From contig OZ018320.1 in assembly GCA_963969495.1 (NCBI GenBank), positions 80,297,248 to 80,361,247 of the forward strand: 64,000 bases of DNA, given 5' to 3'. This DNA is from Ceratothoa steindachneri (taxonomy: Eukaryota; Arthropoda; Malacostraca; Isopoda; Cymothoidae). Under the pieces are notes generated by a model that did not search any database, had not been told where the DNA came from, and saw only the letters and a list, made by a program, of their open reading frames with translations. The translations under genes were made by a program, and so were the position numbers. Below, one piece after another: positions 21,839 to 33,986 of this stretch; positions within the stretch are counted from its first letter, which is position 1; each line of letters begins with the position of its first letter.

Positions 21839-23005
21839 ATGGCAGGCAAGAAAGGTCCAGCAGCGCTAAAATTTACGTGTGCCACATGTAAGAAGGACAA
21901 GTGGTGCGTTGACTTCCCGGAGGGCTGCTATGCAAAATGCCACCCAGGCAGTGTATGCACCACCTGCATATTGAGGAAAGAAGTGGAAGAAGTAGTGGCC
22001 TACTACAGGGAAAGGACGACAGACCTCGAAAAGAAAATCGAGAGGCTCAAGGAGGAGCCCTCCCACCAGATCCACAGGCTCGAAGAGAAGTTAAACGAGC
22101 TCTCGAGTCCTGTGGCAAACACCACCTCTACAGAAAGGCCGGGCCCGAATGTGGCAGAAACGACAAAAGGAAAAAATAAAAAGAAAAGAAAGACGAAAAA
22201 GGGGAAGAATAAAGAGAAAGAGAGCGAAATAGAAGAACAAAAGGTAGAAGTTATGAAAAGGCTGACAAGGGGGAAAAGATGATAGAGAAGAAGAAGAAGA
22301 AGAAGAAGAAGAAGAAGAAGAAGAAGGAAAAAAAGACTGAAAAGACCATGACGGAGAAGAGAGAGGAATCGGAGAGCTTGCCTCCGAAAATAAAGAATCC
22401 GAGCTCAGCCGGCAAATGTGCCAGGGTCAGCCTTGTGGGTGATTCCCCGGCACGGGGCCTGCTGTGTCTGCTAGTGGCCCGCCTCCGCACAAGCGTTAAG
22501 GTGAGCTGCCTCCCAGGCTGTGGGAATAAGCAGATAAGAGCTGAGGCCGAGAAGTCTCAGATTTCTTAGAGTTCAGTCATTGCCCTTATGGTAAGTGGCA
22601 ACGACCTCATCTCAGAGGAGATAGGGTAGGCCCTACAGGCGAGATTATAAGGACGGTTATGGTCGCTGTTGACGACTATGGATTGAAAACGTACAGACGC
22701 GTCGTGGTGGGGATGCTCCCGAGGTGGGGTCCAAGACGAACTGCCCACGTGGGGAACATGTCGCTACACCGGCGCCTTGCAGACCTCTGTACGGCGGGGG
22801 TGTCTTTTTTTCGACCCGTACGCCGTATTCTATGGTAGAAAAGACCTCTACCAAAGGAATGAGGTGCACCTCTCCTTTAAGGGCAAGGCTTTCCTAGCCA
22901 ACCTCATCCAGGATGTCGTGGAGCGCACCCAAAGGAGTGTCCGTCCCATTGGGAAGGCGGACGTACACCGGTACGCCCGAGTCACTCCCCAAACAACCTT
23001 CTAGG
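21839..23005 (+). pseudogene. CR1-like ORF1 of copy 4 (frameshifted)
   Basis: ATG at 21839 (AAAATGGCAGGC) opens MAGKKGPAALKFTCATCKKD, then a Cys-rich finger (CATC, CVDF, CYAKCH, CTTC) of the type described as a PHD-like/zinc finger in CR1 ORF1. A coiled coil follows (EVVAYYRERTTDLEKKIERL and onward). The frame is lost near 22255. The next frame begins in an AAG/GAA trinucleotide run (22285-22330) giving a stretch of 13 Lys, then the esterase with VGDSPARGLLCLL. A stop (TAG) falls at 22567 after KSQIS, and the SGND block and EVHLSFKGKAFLANL lie in different frames. The Lys run looks like microsatellite growth inside the coding linker. Confidence 0.88.
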
Positions 23006-23089
23006 AGGTTGTCGAAAATGGTGCCACCGCAACAACCAAGAAGCCGGGAAACAGAAGAGTATAGGGGGTCTTACATTAGGGGACTCCCT

Positions 23090-25820
23090 GAAAGTTCTTA
23101 TGTTCAATAAGAGGTCTATCAGGAACAAGTTTCCTGAGCTCCGTGGCCTCGTAGCGACGGAAGAACCCGAAATGGTAGCCATAACAGAATCGTGGTTAAA
23201 AACCTCAAACTGAGAGTTTGAAGGCGAATTCACGGTTCCTGGCTACCAACTCTTTCACAAAGATAGGCCAGACAAAGAGGATAGCGGTGTAATGTTGTAT
23301 GTCAAGGATACAATCAAATCTACGAACTCCAACATTATATCCGATCACGAGCTCCTAGGCGTTGACCTAGAGATAGGTCCTGTCAGATACAGGACCCTGC
23401 TGCTTTACAGACCCCCTTCCCAACCTGTTGAGAAAGACAGGGAACTAACCAGCTGCTGTGTGAGCTTGTTCAAGGCAGTGTGCATCGTTATGGGCGACTT
23501 CAACAGACAAGTTGACTGGCAAACCAGAGCAGCCTGTGGCGAGAGCGTGCTACTCCGGGAGTTCGCCAACAACGAGTTCCTCACTCAATGGGTCAGAGAA
23601 CCGACGAGAGGAGACAATATCCTCGACTTGGTCTTCACCTCTCAGGATGATATCGTTGAGGATCTCTCTGTAGGCGAAGAGCTCGGTGGCAGTGATTACC
23701 AGCTAATTAGATTTACCGTCAAGATCCTGAAGGTAAGGTCTATTGCCAGTCAATCAAGGAAACTTGACTTGAGAAGAGCAGACTTTGCGAGCCTTCGTGC
23801 TGGACTGACTGATGTAAGGCTAGCGGTATGCAAAGATGTTGAGGATTCGTGGAACAATTTCAAAAAAACGTTCATGAGTCTTCAATCAAGTTGCATCCCT
23901 CTGAAATGCCTCCGTCGTTCTTAGGTTCAACCAAAGTGGTTTAATCGAGAAATCGGCCAACTGCCTAGGGAGAAGAGAAATGCGTACCGGCGATCGAAGA
24001 TCTCGGATGCCTTTGACGAGTACCAGAGGCTAGCCAGAAGAGTGAAGTCCAGCATAAGGGTGGCTAAGTGGTCTGAGGAACTCCGAGTGGCGAGACTCTG
24101 CAAGGAGGATCCCAAGGAGTTCGTCGGCTATGTAAATAGCCGTAAACCAATCCATCGTAGGATTGGGCCCTTAGTGGACGGGTAGGGTGCATTCACTTAC
24201 TCAGATGCAGAAAATGCTAACCTGCTCAATGACTACTTCTCTTCAGTGTTTACTAAAGAGTGTGGTCCCATCCCACAGCTCACGGATTCCTACTCGGGGG
24301 AAAAGCTGGAGGTAATGGACTTCACCGAAGGTGAAATAAAGAAAAAGATCGCTGCCTAAAAGACGAATAAGTCCCCCGGACCGGACGGGTTTCTATACAA
24401 GGTGTTGAAGGAAGTGTGCGATGAAGTATCACGACATCTGTGCACTATCTTTAACATGTCAATCCGGACCGGATGCGTTCCTAGAGACTGGCGTGAGGCG
24501 GAGGTGACTCCGATCTTCAAGAAAGGAGACCCCAGCCATCCGTCAAACTACCGACCCATCAGTCTGACTTCGATAATCGGTAAATTCATAGAAAGCATGA
24601 TAGTGGACAAGATCACGTCTTATTTAGAGTCAAACCTGCTATTGAAGAGTTTCCAGCACGGCTTCTGAAGGCAACGGTCATGCTTGACGAACCTTGTGGA
24701 ATTCTTCCACTTCGTGTTCAGTGAGCATGATCGAGACAAGGCGGTGGATGTTGTGTACCTTGACTTCCAAAAGGCCTTTGACAAGGTACAACACCGCCGC
24801 CTTTTCCGGAAAGTGCGTGGGCAGGGCATAGGCGGCAAGGTAGCAGGTTGGATAGAGAGCTGGCTAAGTGACAGACGGCAACGAGTAGTGGTGAATGGAC
24901 GGGCCTCTGAATAGGCGCCCGTATCTAGCGGTGTCTCTCAAGGTTCCGTCCTGGGACCACTACTGTTTATTATCTATGCCAACGCCATAGACGGAGACAT
25001 GGTTGGCAAAATCTCCAAATTTGCCGACGACACCAAGCTTGGTCTCAATGTGGCAGAGGAGGAGAACACTGCCAGACTCCAAGAGGACCTTCAAATAATT
25101 GCGGAGTGGTCGAACACGTGGCAAATGCCTTTCAACGTGAACAAATGCAAAGTAATGCATATCGGCCACCGAAACCCCAAATCTCAGTACATCCTTAAGG
25201 GCTCTGCTCTTGAATCGAGTGACACTGAGAAAGACTTTGATGTTACTATCAGTAGCGACCTCAAGTTCTCGAAACAGTGGATTGAAGCAGAGAAGAAAGC
25301 GCAAAGGATGTTAGGCTACATAAAGCGCCAGTTTGGATACCGTAACCAGGAGATAGTACTTTGTCTGTACAACTCCCTCGTTCGGCCGCACCTGGAAGAT
25401 GCCGTACAATTTTGGAGTCCTTCGTTTCGAAAGGACATCGCAAGGTTGGAACGCGTACAAGCTAGGGCAACCAAACTGATTCCCTCTATCCGACATAAAA
25501 GTTATGAGGATAGATTAAGGGAGTTAGATCTGTTCTCGCTGGAAACCTGTAGACTGCGTGGTCAGCTCATCGAAGTTTTCAAAATACTTCGAGGGTTCGA
25601 CAATGTTGACTACCGGGATATTTTCACACTGAGGGAGAACAGAACGCGCAATCACGGCTTCAAACTTGAACTGAGGTGTTACAACCACAATCTGTGTGGA
25701 AATTTTTTCACCTACAGTATTTGCGGTAAGTGGAACGCACTTCCAGTGGAAGTTGTCAGCAGTGAATCTGTTGACTAGTTCAAGTCAAGACTAGACAAAG
25801 TCTTGAAAAGTGGCCGTTTA
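23090..25820 (+). pseudogene. CR1-like ORF2 of copy 4 (multiple stops)
   Basis: Endonuclease: FNKRSIRNKFPELRGLVATE-like start, a TGA at 23211-23213 (same site as in copy 8), VMGDFNRQVDW (catalytic Asp kept), GSDYQLIRF (His of SDH changed to Tyr). Reverse transcriptase: [33 protein letters not shown], then TGA at 24666-24668 inside [19 protein letters not shown] (motif A), TAG at 24912-24914 in place of Trp, and KFADDTKLGLNV (motif C intact). The C-terminal part is open for 259 codons from 24999 to 25778 and ends in CGKWNALPVEVV. Several stops; inactive. Confidence 0.9.
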
Positions 25821-25872
25821 GGGACTCAAAACAATTGAGCAACCATGTGCCTACTCAATTGCTAGTCCAAAG

Positions 25873-25911
25873 GTACCCTCTTTGAATGGACCGTAAGGTC
25901 TCCTAGGGTAC
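25873..25911 (+). promoter_or_regulatory. 3' stem-loop of LINE copy 4
   Basis: GTACCCT (25873-25879) pairs with AGGGTAC (25905-25911). Inside, GACC-GTAA-GGTC (25889-25900) is a perfect 4-bp stem with a GNRA loop. It is followed by TTGTAACTCCTTGTAACTC and then (TC)n, the arrangement seen at most copies of this family. Confidence 0.85.
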
Positions 25912-25934
25912 TTTCTTTCCTTGTAACTCCTTGT

Positions 25935-25936
<2 letters not shown>

Positions 25937-26007
<71 letters not shown>

Positions 26008-27654
26008 AAATACATACACATGCTCTCTCTCATATAGATACACTCTCTCAAATACATACGCACACACAGACTCTCTGACAATCACCCACTCACACACACA
26101 CACACACTTGCTCACACACCAAGTTTCTAACAAATATACAGTCACGCATACATTGTCACATACACTATCAAACAAAAAATTTCTAACACACTTCTCTCAC
26201 AAACAATCTTTCACACAGACACTCCCTTTAACACACCTTCTTTCACATATACATCCTCTCTCACATACACAGACACTCTCAAACACACACTCTTTCAGAC
26301 ACAGTCTCACTGACACATTGTCTATCACACTCTCTCTCTATCTTACATAATTTCTCTCACAAACACTCTCGCACACTCCGTCTCACATAACCCCCCCCCC
26401 CACACACACTCTCTCACACACAACTCTTTCTCACATGCACACTCTCACATAAACGATCTCTCACAAACACGAAGACGCTCTCACACCCTCTATCTGCCTC
26501 ATACAAACACTTTCTCACAGACGCACACTCTCTCACATGCACACTTTCTCTCTCACGCACACTCCCTCACACATACACTTTCTCACACACGCTTTCTTTC
26601 ACCACGCTCTCTCATACACACATTTTCATACACTCACTCAAACACACACTCTCTCATACTCACACTCTCTCATACACACACTCACACAAACACTATATCA
26701 AAAACCCAATCTCGATCAGACACACACTTCCTCTCACGCAAGCAGACAGTTACACACACTAATACACAAAATATCACAAACACTATCAAACAAAGACTCT
26801 CTAACACACATTTTCTCTGACAAACCATATCTTTCACACACACTCACTTTAACACGCACACCTTCTATCACACACACACATTCTTTCTCACACACACTCT
26901 GTCTAACACAAATTCCCTCTCACACGCAATCTCTCACAAACCCACTTTCAATCGCACACACATTCTCTCTCACATACACTCACTCGCAAACACTCATACA
27001 CACTTTCGCTCACATTCATTCTTTTTCATACACACCTTTCCCATAAGCATTCCCTGAGGCACTATCTCATCCAAACACTCTTTCTCTCTCTCACACACAC
27101 ACACACATATTTTATGTCGCACATACACACACACTCACGCGCTCACAAATAGACTCTCACAAACACACTTCGAAACAAACAGACTCTCACAAAAACGTTC
27201 TATTCTACACATACGCTCGTTCTCACACACAGACGCTCTCTCACACTCTTTTTCAGACACAGTCTCTATCACACACGATATATCTCAAACACACTGTATC
27301 TTATACAGAATCTTTCTCTGAAAAAAACACACCCTCTATCTCAATCACAGATCATTCTTTCACACTCAACTATCTCCCTTACACACATACTCTCGCTCGC
27401 ACACTCTCTCTCACACACAATCTCTCACATAGATATTCTCTCTCACACACATACTTTCTCACTCGTAAACACTCTATCTGCCAGACGAAGACCTCTTTAT
27501 TTAAAACAGACACATTCTTTGGCATAGATACTCTCACACACTCTCTCTCGCACACACTCTCACTCGCATACAAACTACCTCACATACACACACTTTGTCA
27601 CCACACATACATTCTACATACACACTCAGTCATACCCAAACAATCACTGCCTGC

Positions 27655-27713
<59 letters not shown>

Positions 27714-27796
27714 AATCTCACACCTACACAATATCTTACCACACTCTCACACACACTTTATTTCACACAGTTTTAAAAACATACATTCTCATATAA
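25937..27796. repeat. (TC)n grading into a 1.8-kb CA/CT-rich simple-repeat block
   Basis: About 68 bp of pure CT directly after the 3' end of LINE copy 4, then interleaved CACACT/CTCTCA units similar to 13379-14866, ending at the 5' junction of LINE copy 5. Contains a poly-C run at 26392-26401 and a (TC)n-(CA)n compound tract at 27660-27715. Frames reading SHTHTLSHT are compositional artefacts. Confidence 0.95.
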
Positions 27797-29738
27797 GATC
27801 TCGGGTGCCTTTGACGAGTACCGGAGGCTAGCCAGAAGAGTGAAGTCCCGCAAAAGGGCGGCTAAGCGGTCTGAGGAACTCCGAGTGGCGAGACTCTGCA
27901 AGGAGAATCCCAAGGAGTTCTTCGCCTATGTAAATAGCCGTAAACCAATCCATCGTAGGATTAGGCCCTTAATGGATAAGGAGGGTGCATTAACTCAGTC
28001 AGATGCAGAAAATGCTAACCTTCTCAATGACTACTTCTCCTGAGTGTTTACTAAAGAGTGTGGTCCCATCCCCCAGCCCACGGATTCCTACTCGGGGAAA
28101 AAGCTGGAGGCAATGGACTTCACCGAAGGAGAAATAAAGAAAAAGATCGCTGACCAAAAGACGAATAAGTCGCCGGATCGAGCGGGTTTCTATCCAATGT
28201 GTTGAAGGAAGTGTGCGATGAAGTATAAACGACATCTATGCACTATCTTTAACATGTCAATCCGGACCGGATGCGTTCCTAGAGACTGGCGTGAGGCGGA
28301 GGTGACTCCGATCTTCAAGAAAGGAGACCCCAGCCATCCGTCAAACTACTGACCCATCAGTTTGACTTCGATAGTCGGTAAACTCATGGAAAGCTTCAGA
28401 GTGGACAAGATAACGTCTTATTTAGAGTCAAATCTGCTACTGAAGAGTTCCCAGCACGGCTTCTGAGGGCAACGGTCATGCCTGACGAACCTTGTGGAAT
28501 TCTTCCACTTCGTGTTCAGTGAGCATGATCAAGACAAGGTGGTAGATGTTGTCTACCTTGACTTCCAAAAGGCCTTTGACAAGGTACAACACCGCCGCCT
28601 TTTCCAGAAAGTGCGTGCGCAAAGCATAGGTGGCAAGGTAGCAGGTTGGATAGAGAGCTGGCTAAGTGACAGACGGCAACGAGTAGTGGTGAAGGGAAGG
28701 GCCTCTGAATAGGCGCCCGTATCTAGCGGTGTCCCTCAAGGTTCCGTCCTGGGACGACTAATGTTTATTATCTATGTCAACGACATGGACGAAGATATGG
28801 TTGCCAAAATTTCCTCAATTTGCTGACGACACCAAGCTTGGTATCAACGTGGCAAAGGAGGGGAACACTGCCTGCCTCCAAGAGGACCTTCAAAGGAATG
28901 GGGAGTGGTCGGACACGTGGTAAATGCCTTTCAACGTGAACAAATGCAAAGTAATGCATATCGGCCACCGAAACCCCAAATCTCAGTACATCCTTAAGGG
29001 CACTGCTCTTGAATCGAGTGATACTGAGAAGGACTTTGATGTTACTATCAGTAGCGACCTCAAGTTCTCGAAACAGTGCATCGAGGCAGAGAAGAAAGCC
29101 CAAAAGATGTTAGGCTACATAAAGCGCCAGTTTGGATACCGTAACCAGGAGATAGTACTTTGTCTGTACAACTCCCTCGTTCGGCCTCACCTGGAGTATG
29201 CCGTACAATTTTAGAGTCCTTCGTTTCGAAAGGACATCGCAAGGTTGGAACGCGTACAAGCTAGGGCAACCAAACTGATTCCCTCTATCCTACATAAAAG
29301 TTATGAGGATAGACTAATGGAATTAGATCTGTTCTTGCTGGAAACCCGTAGACTGCGTGTTCAGCTCATTGAAGTTTTCAAAATACTTCGAGGGTTCGAC
29401 AATGTTGACTACCGGGATATTTTTACACTTGCTGAGAGCAGAACGCGCAATCACGGCTTCAAACTTGAACTAAAGCGTTACAACCGCAAATCTGTGTGGA
29501 AATTTTGTCACCTACAGTATCTGCGGTAAGTGGAACGCACTTCCAGTGGAAGTTGTCAACAGTGAATCTGTTGACCAGTTCAAGTCTAGACTAGACAAAG
29601 TCTTGAAAAGTGGCCGTTTAGGGACGCAAAACAATTGAGCAGCCATGTGCCCGCTCGATTGCTAGTCCAAAGGTACCCTCTTTGAATGGACCGTAAGGTC
29701 TCCTAAGGTACTTTCTTTCCTTGTAACTCCTTCTAACT
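27797..29738 (+). mobile_element. CR1-like LINE copy 5, 5'-truncated (about 1.94 kb)
   Basis: The left junction is abrupt: CA/CT-rich satellite up to about 27796, then AAGATCTCGGGTGCCTTTGA, which corresponds to the linker between endonuclease and RT. It contains RT pieces AGLxx, [33 protein letters not shown] and the C-terminus. Lesions include a 1-nt deletion at KSPGPDG (28169-28185), TGA at 28464-28466, TAG at 28710-28712, a frameshift before the motif C region (28812) and TAG near 29212. The 3' hairpin (about 29671-29711) is kept with one change (AAGGTAC). Confidence 0.9.
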
Positions 29739-29826
29739 CATCACTATTTCTCTCTATCTCGCAAACACACTTTCTCTCTAACACACAAATTTTATCTCGA
29801 ATATCTACACACTCTCTCTGACAAAG

Positions 29827-29897
<71 letters not shown>

Positions 29898-29905
29898 TGC
29901 GCACA
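29739..29905. repeat. CT/CA-rich simple repeat after LINE copy 5
   Basis: Imperfect CT-rich sequence, then about 70 bp of pure (TC)n (29829-29890) and a short (CA)n. Confidence 0.93.
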
Positions 29906-30492
<587 letters not shown>

Positions 30493-30519
30493 ATTCGTTT
30501 CATCATTCTTCCGCGTTCA

Positions 30520-32690
30520 TGACTTGAGAAGAGCAGACTTTGCAAGCCTTCGTGCTGGGCTGACTGATGTAAGGCTAGCGGTATGCGAAGATGTTGAGAA
30601 TTCGTGGAACAACTTCAAAAATAAGTTTATGAGTCTTCAATCAAGTTGTATCCCTCTGAAATGCCTCCGTCGGTCTTCTGTTCAACCAAGGTGGTTTAAT
30701 CAAGAAATCGGCCAACTGCTTAGGGAGAAGAGAAATGCGTACCGGCGATCGAAGATCTCGGGTGCCTTTGACGAGTACCGGAGGCTAACCAGAAGAGTGA
30801 AGTCCAGCATAAGGGCGGCTAAGCGTACTGAGGAACTCCAAGTGGTGAGACTCTGCAAGTAGGATCCCAAGGAGTTCTTCGGCTAAGTAAATAGCCGTAA
30901 ACCAATCCATCGTAGGATTGGGCCCTTAGTGGACGAGGAGGGTGCATTCACTCACTCAGATGCAGAAAATGCTAACCTGCTCAATGACTATTTCTCTTCA
31001 GTGTTTACTAAAGAGTGTGGTCCCATCCCTCAGCACACGGATTCCTACTCGGGGGAAAAGCTGGAGGCAATGGACTTCACTGAAAGAGAAATAAAGAAAA
31101 AGATCGCTGACCTAAAGACGAATAAGTCGCCGGATCGAGCGGGTTTCTATCCAAGGTGTTGAAGGAAGTGTGCGGTGAAGTATCACGACATCTGTGCGCT
31201 ATCTTTAACATGTTAATCCAGACCGGATGCGTTCCTAGAGACTGGCGTGAGGCGGAGGTGACTCCGATCTTCAAGAAAGGAGACCCTAGCCATCCGTCAA
31301 ACTACCGACCCATCAGTTTGACTTCGATAGTCGGTAAAGTCATGGAAAGCATGATAGTGGACAAGATAACGTCTTATTTAGAGTCAAACCTGCTATTGAA
31401 GAGTTCCCAGCACGGCTTACAAAGGCAACGGTAATGCCTGACGAACCTTGTGGAATTCTTCCACTTCGTATTCAGTGAGCATGATCAAGACAAGGCGGTA
31501 GATGTTGTGTACCTTGACTTTCAAAAGGCCTTTGACAATGTACCACACCGCCGCCTTCTCCGGAAAGTGCGTGCGCAGGGCATAGGTGGCAAGGTAGCAG
31601 GTTGGATAGAGAGCTGGCTAAGTGACAGACGGCAACGAGTAGTGGTGAATGGAAGGGCCTCTGAATGGGCGCCCTTATCTAGCGGTGTCCCTCAAGGTTC
31701 CGTCCTGGGACCACTACTGTTTATTATCTATGTCAACGACATGGACAGAGACATGGTTGCCAAAATTTCCAAATTTGCGGATGACACCAAGCTTGGTATC
31801 AATGTGGCAAAGGAGGGGAACACTGCCCGCCTTCAAGAAGACCTTCAAATAATTGGGGAGTGGTCGGACACGTGGCAAATGCCTTTCAACGTGAACAAAT
31901 GCAAAGTAATGCATATCGGCCACCGAAACCCCAAATCTCAGTACATCCTTAAGGGCACTGCTCTTGAATCGAGTGACACTGAGAAGGACTTGGGTGTAAC
32001 AATCACTAGTGCCCTTAAGTTCTCAAAACGGTGCATTGAGGCGAAGAAGAAAGCCCAAAGGATGTTAGGCTACATAAAGCGCCAGTTTGGACACCGTAAC
32101 AAGGAGATAGTACTTTGTCTGTATAACTCCCTCGTTCGCGCGCACCTGGAGTATGCCGTACAATTTTAGAGTCCTTCGTTTCGAAAGGATATCACAAGGT
32201 TAGAACGCTTACAAGCCAGGGCAACCAAGCTGATTCCCTCTATCCGACATAAAAGTTATGAGGATAGACTAAGGGAGTTAGATCTGTTCTCGCTGGAAAC
32301 CCGTAGACTGCGTGGTCAGCTCATCGAAGTTTACAAAATACTTTGAGGGTTCGACAATGTTGACTACCAAGATATTTTCACACTGAGTGAGAACAGAACG
32401 CGCAATCACGGCTTCAAACTTGAACTGAAGCGTTACAACCGCAATCCGTGTGGAAATTATTTCACCTACAGTATCTGCGGTAAGTGGAACGCACTTCCAG
32501 TGGAAGTTGTCAACAGTGAATCTGTTGACCAGTTCAAGTCTAGACTAGACAAAGTCTTGAAAAGTGGCCGTTTAGGGACGCAAAACCATTAAGCAGCCAT
32601 GTGCCCGCTCGATTGCTAGTCCAAAGGTACCCTCTTTGAATAGACCATAAGGTCTGCTAGGGTACTTTCTTTCCTTGTTGCTCCTTGTTA
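30520..32690 (+). mobile_element. CR1-like LINE copy 6, 5'-truncated (about 2.17 kb)
   Basis: Starts near ACTTGAGAAGAGCAGACTTT (end of the endonuclease domain) right after the foldback element rather than after (TC)n, and ends in CTTGTTGCTCC tail and (TC)n. The ORF2 stretch 31450-32169 is open for 239 codons. It includes [13 protein letters not shown] (motif A), [20 protein letters not shown] (motif B region) and KFADDTKLGINV (motif C, intact). Lesions: TAG near 30859, the same 1-nt deletion at KSPGPDG as copy 5 (31127-31141), altered QHGLQRQR with stop at 31435, TAG at 32168. The 3' hairpin inner loop is ATAA instead of GTAA. Confidence 0.9.
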
Positions 32691-32727
32691 CTCTCTCTCT
32701 CTCTCTCTATCCGTTCTCCCTCCCCTC

Positions 32728-33040
32728 TCTCATCTGTAACCAGTTACCTGAAGATGTGGTGCCCAGTAGTTCAGTCGACACTTTTAAACTAGACTGGACA
32801 AAATAATAATAAAAATTAGATAACATGTGACAAGACACTTTATGATGATAAAAAGGATAAACAAAAGCATTTTCTAAGTTTAGATTAATAAGAAGTTTTA
32901 TTATTGTTATTATTAGTTTTGATATATTAACAAACTATTGTATATATGTTTATCTCAACCTTTCCTAATAAAACAAGTACTTCCGTTGTAATGGACGGAA
33001 TGGTCTCTTGTAGTTCTTACTTTCCTTGTAATTCTTTATA

Positions 33041-33042
<2 letters not shown>
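32728..33042 (+). mobile_element. LINE copy 7, third subfamily, 3' end only
   Basis: Opens with codons equivalent to LPEDVVPSSSVDTFKLDW, the last residues of a CR1-like ORF2, then an A/T-rich 3' UTR of about 240 bp unlike that of the other copies. It ends in AAGTACTTCCGTTGTAATGG and GGTCTC, which lines up with the 3' hairpin of the main family, then CTTGTAATTC-type tail and (TC)n. It shares the terminal architecture but little else, so it is a third subfamily. Confidence 0.75.

Positions 33043-33072
<30 letters not shown>
33043..33072. repeat. (TC)n joining LINE copies 7 and 8 head to tail
   Basis: About 30 bp of CT dinucleotides directly between the tail of copy 7 and the leader of copy 8. 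Confidence 0.95.
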
Positions 33073-33074
<2 letters not shown>

Positions 33075-33986
33075 GAGGAAGAGGTGACGCCCCCTTGTCG
33101 CGGGAAGAGAGCTTGTGTGGACCTTTGACTTTTCGAGCTATGTCGGCGGGGGTACCTCTTCTGGGTACCCCTGGCAGGGCTTCCCTTGTAGATTTGGTCG
33201 GAAACGAGGTTCCAGACTAAGTGCGTCATCTTTTCTTTTTTCTACTCTATCCTTCTCTTTTTTTTACTTTTATCTTACTTCCCACTTATACAAAAAGAAA
33301 AAAAAACAACAAAAAAAGCCTACTCCTATCATGTCACTCTTTCCCTTTTTTCCCTCTATCTACATATAAGGACCTGGCAGCTACCTCACGCGTCAGAAGA
33401 GAGGCTTTGGAACCTCTATAAACAACGCCAATCGACGCTCACTGGTTGCGAGAGACTAGGACTAGAGGAGTCCTAGGCGTTGGGGCACGATGAATTGGAT
33501 GAGGGTAGTGCCTCGTTAACCCCTTCCCTGACGCGTAATTATTGACCGTTCCCAGTGCCCGTTGACGGGTGCCTCTGGTAGCATCGGTCCGAGGTGACGG
33601 CCCTTTGTTCCCATGTTGGTTGCCAGGCCAATAAAAAGCCTTGGGTCGAGTTGCTTGGTGTGGCGGGATATCCATTGAACGCTACTCCGAGATCCTGGCC
33701 GTTGTGAAGGGAACTAGTAGGAGTTTAGTAAGGGGTGTGCTTCATTGTTGTTCACCTGGTGAGAAATCGATGGCCCCTTCGGGGACCGTCTGTGCTGCTT
33801 GGTTGGGAGCCACGGCACGCCGAGGCTTAACGACTCGGTCGGACGAACAGCAGCACATGGAGCGTGCCTTCTGGAAGACTCCGAAACGACTCCGATCAAT
33901 AGGTGGGAGCGACTCACGCGGGGAGAACTCACCAACCCCTTTTTATATATTAATTGGTCACAAGCTTAAGAAATAAAGTGTTCAAA
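33073..33986 (+). promoter_or_regulatory. 5' leader of LINE copy 8
   Basis: The 0.9-kb leader begins CAGAGGAAGAGGTGACGCCC. Conserved hairpins: CTAGGAC/GTCCTAG-type stem near 33455-33475 and GGGGCAC/GTGCCTC near 33482-33512. The GGCCCC-TTCG-GGG hairpin lies near 33773-33784. In all three full-length copies the pyrimidine-rich, A-rich segment just after the first 150 bp varies in length, while the flanking blocks are conserved. Confidence 0.6.

Larger units (their letters stand above)
20921..25936 (+). mobile_element. CR1-like LINE copy 4, full length (about 5.0 kb), defective
   Basis: Starts TAAAGAAAGTAGAGGGAGAG after (TC)n and ends with two CTTGTAACTC units before the next (TC)n. Leader 20921-21838, ORF1 from 21839, ORF2 about 23090-25820, 3' hairpin 25873-25911 with perfect inner GACC-GTAA-GGTC. 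Shares two stop codons with copy 5 and one with copy 8 (see findings). Confidence 0.92.

Noticed and set aside
26108..27046. Further open frames in the second CA/CT block, including a 169-codon one
   Set aside because: Same compositional artefact.
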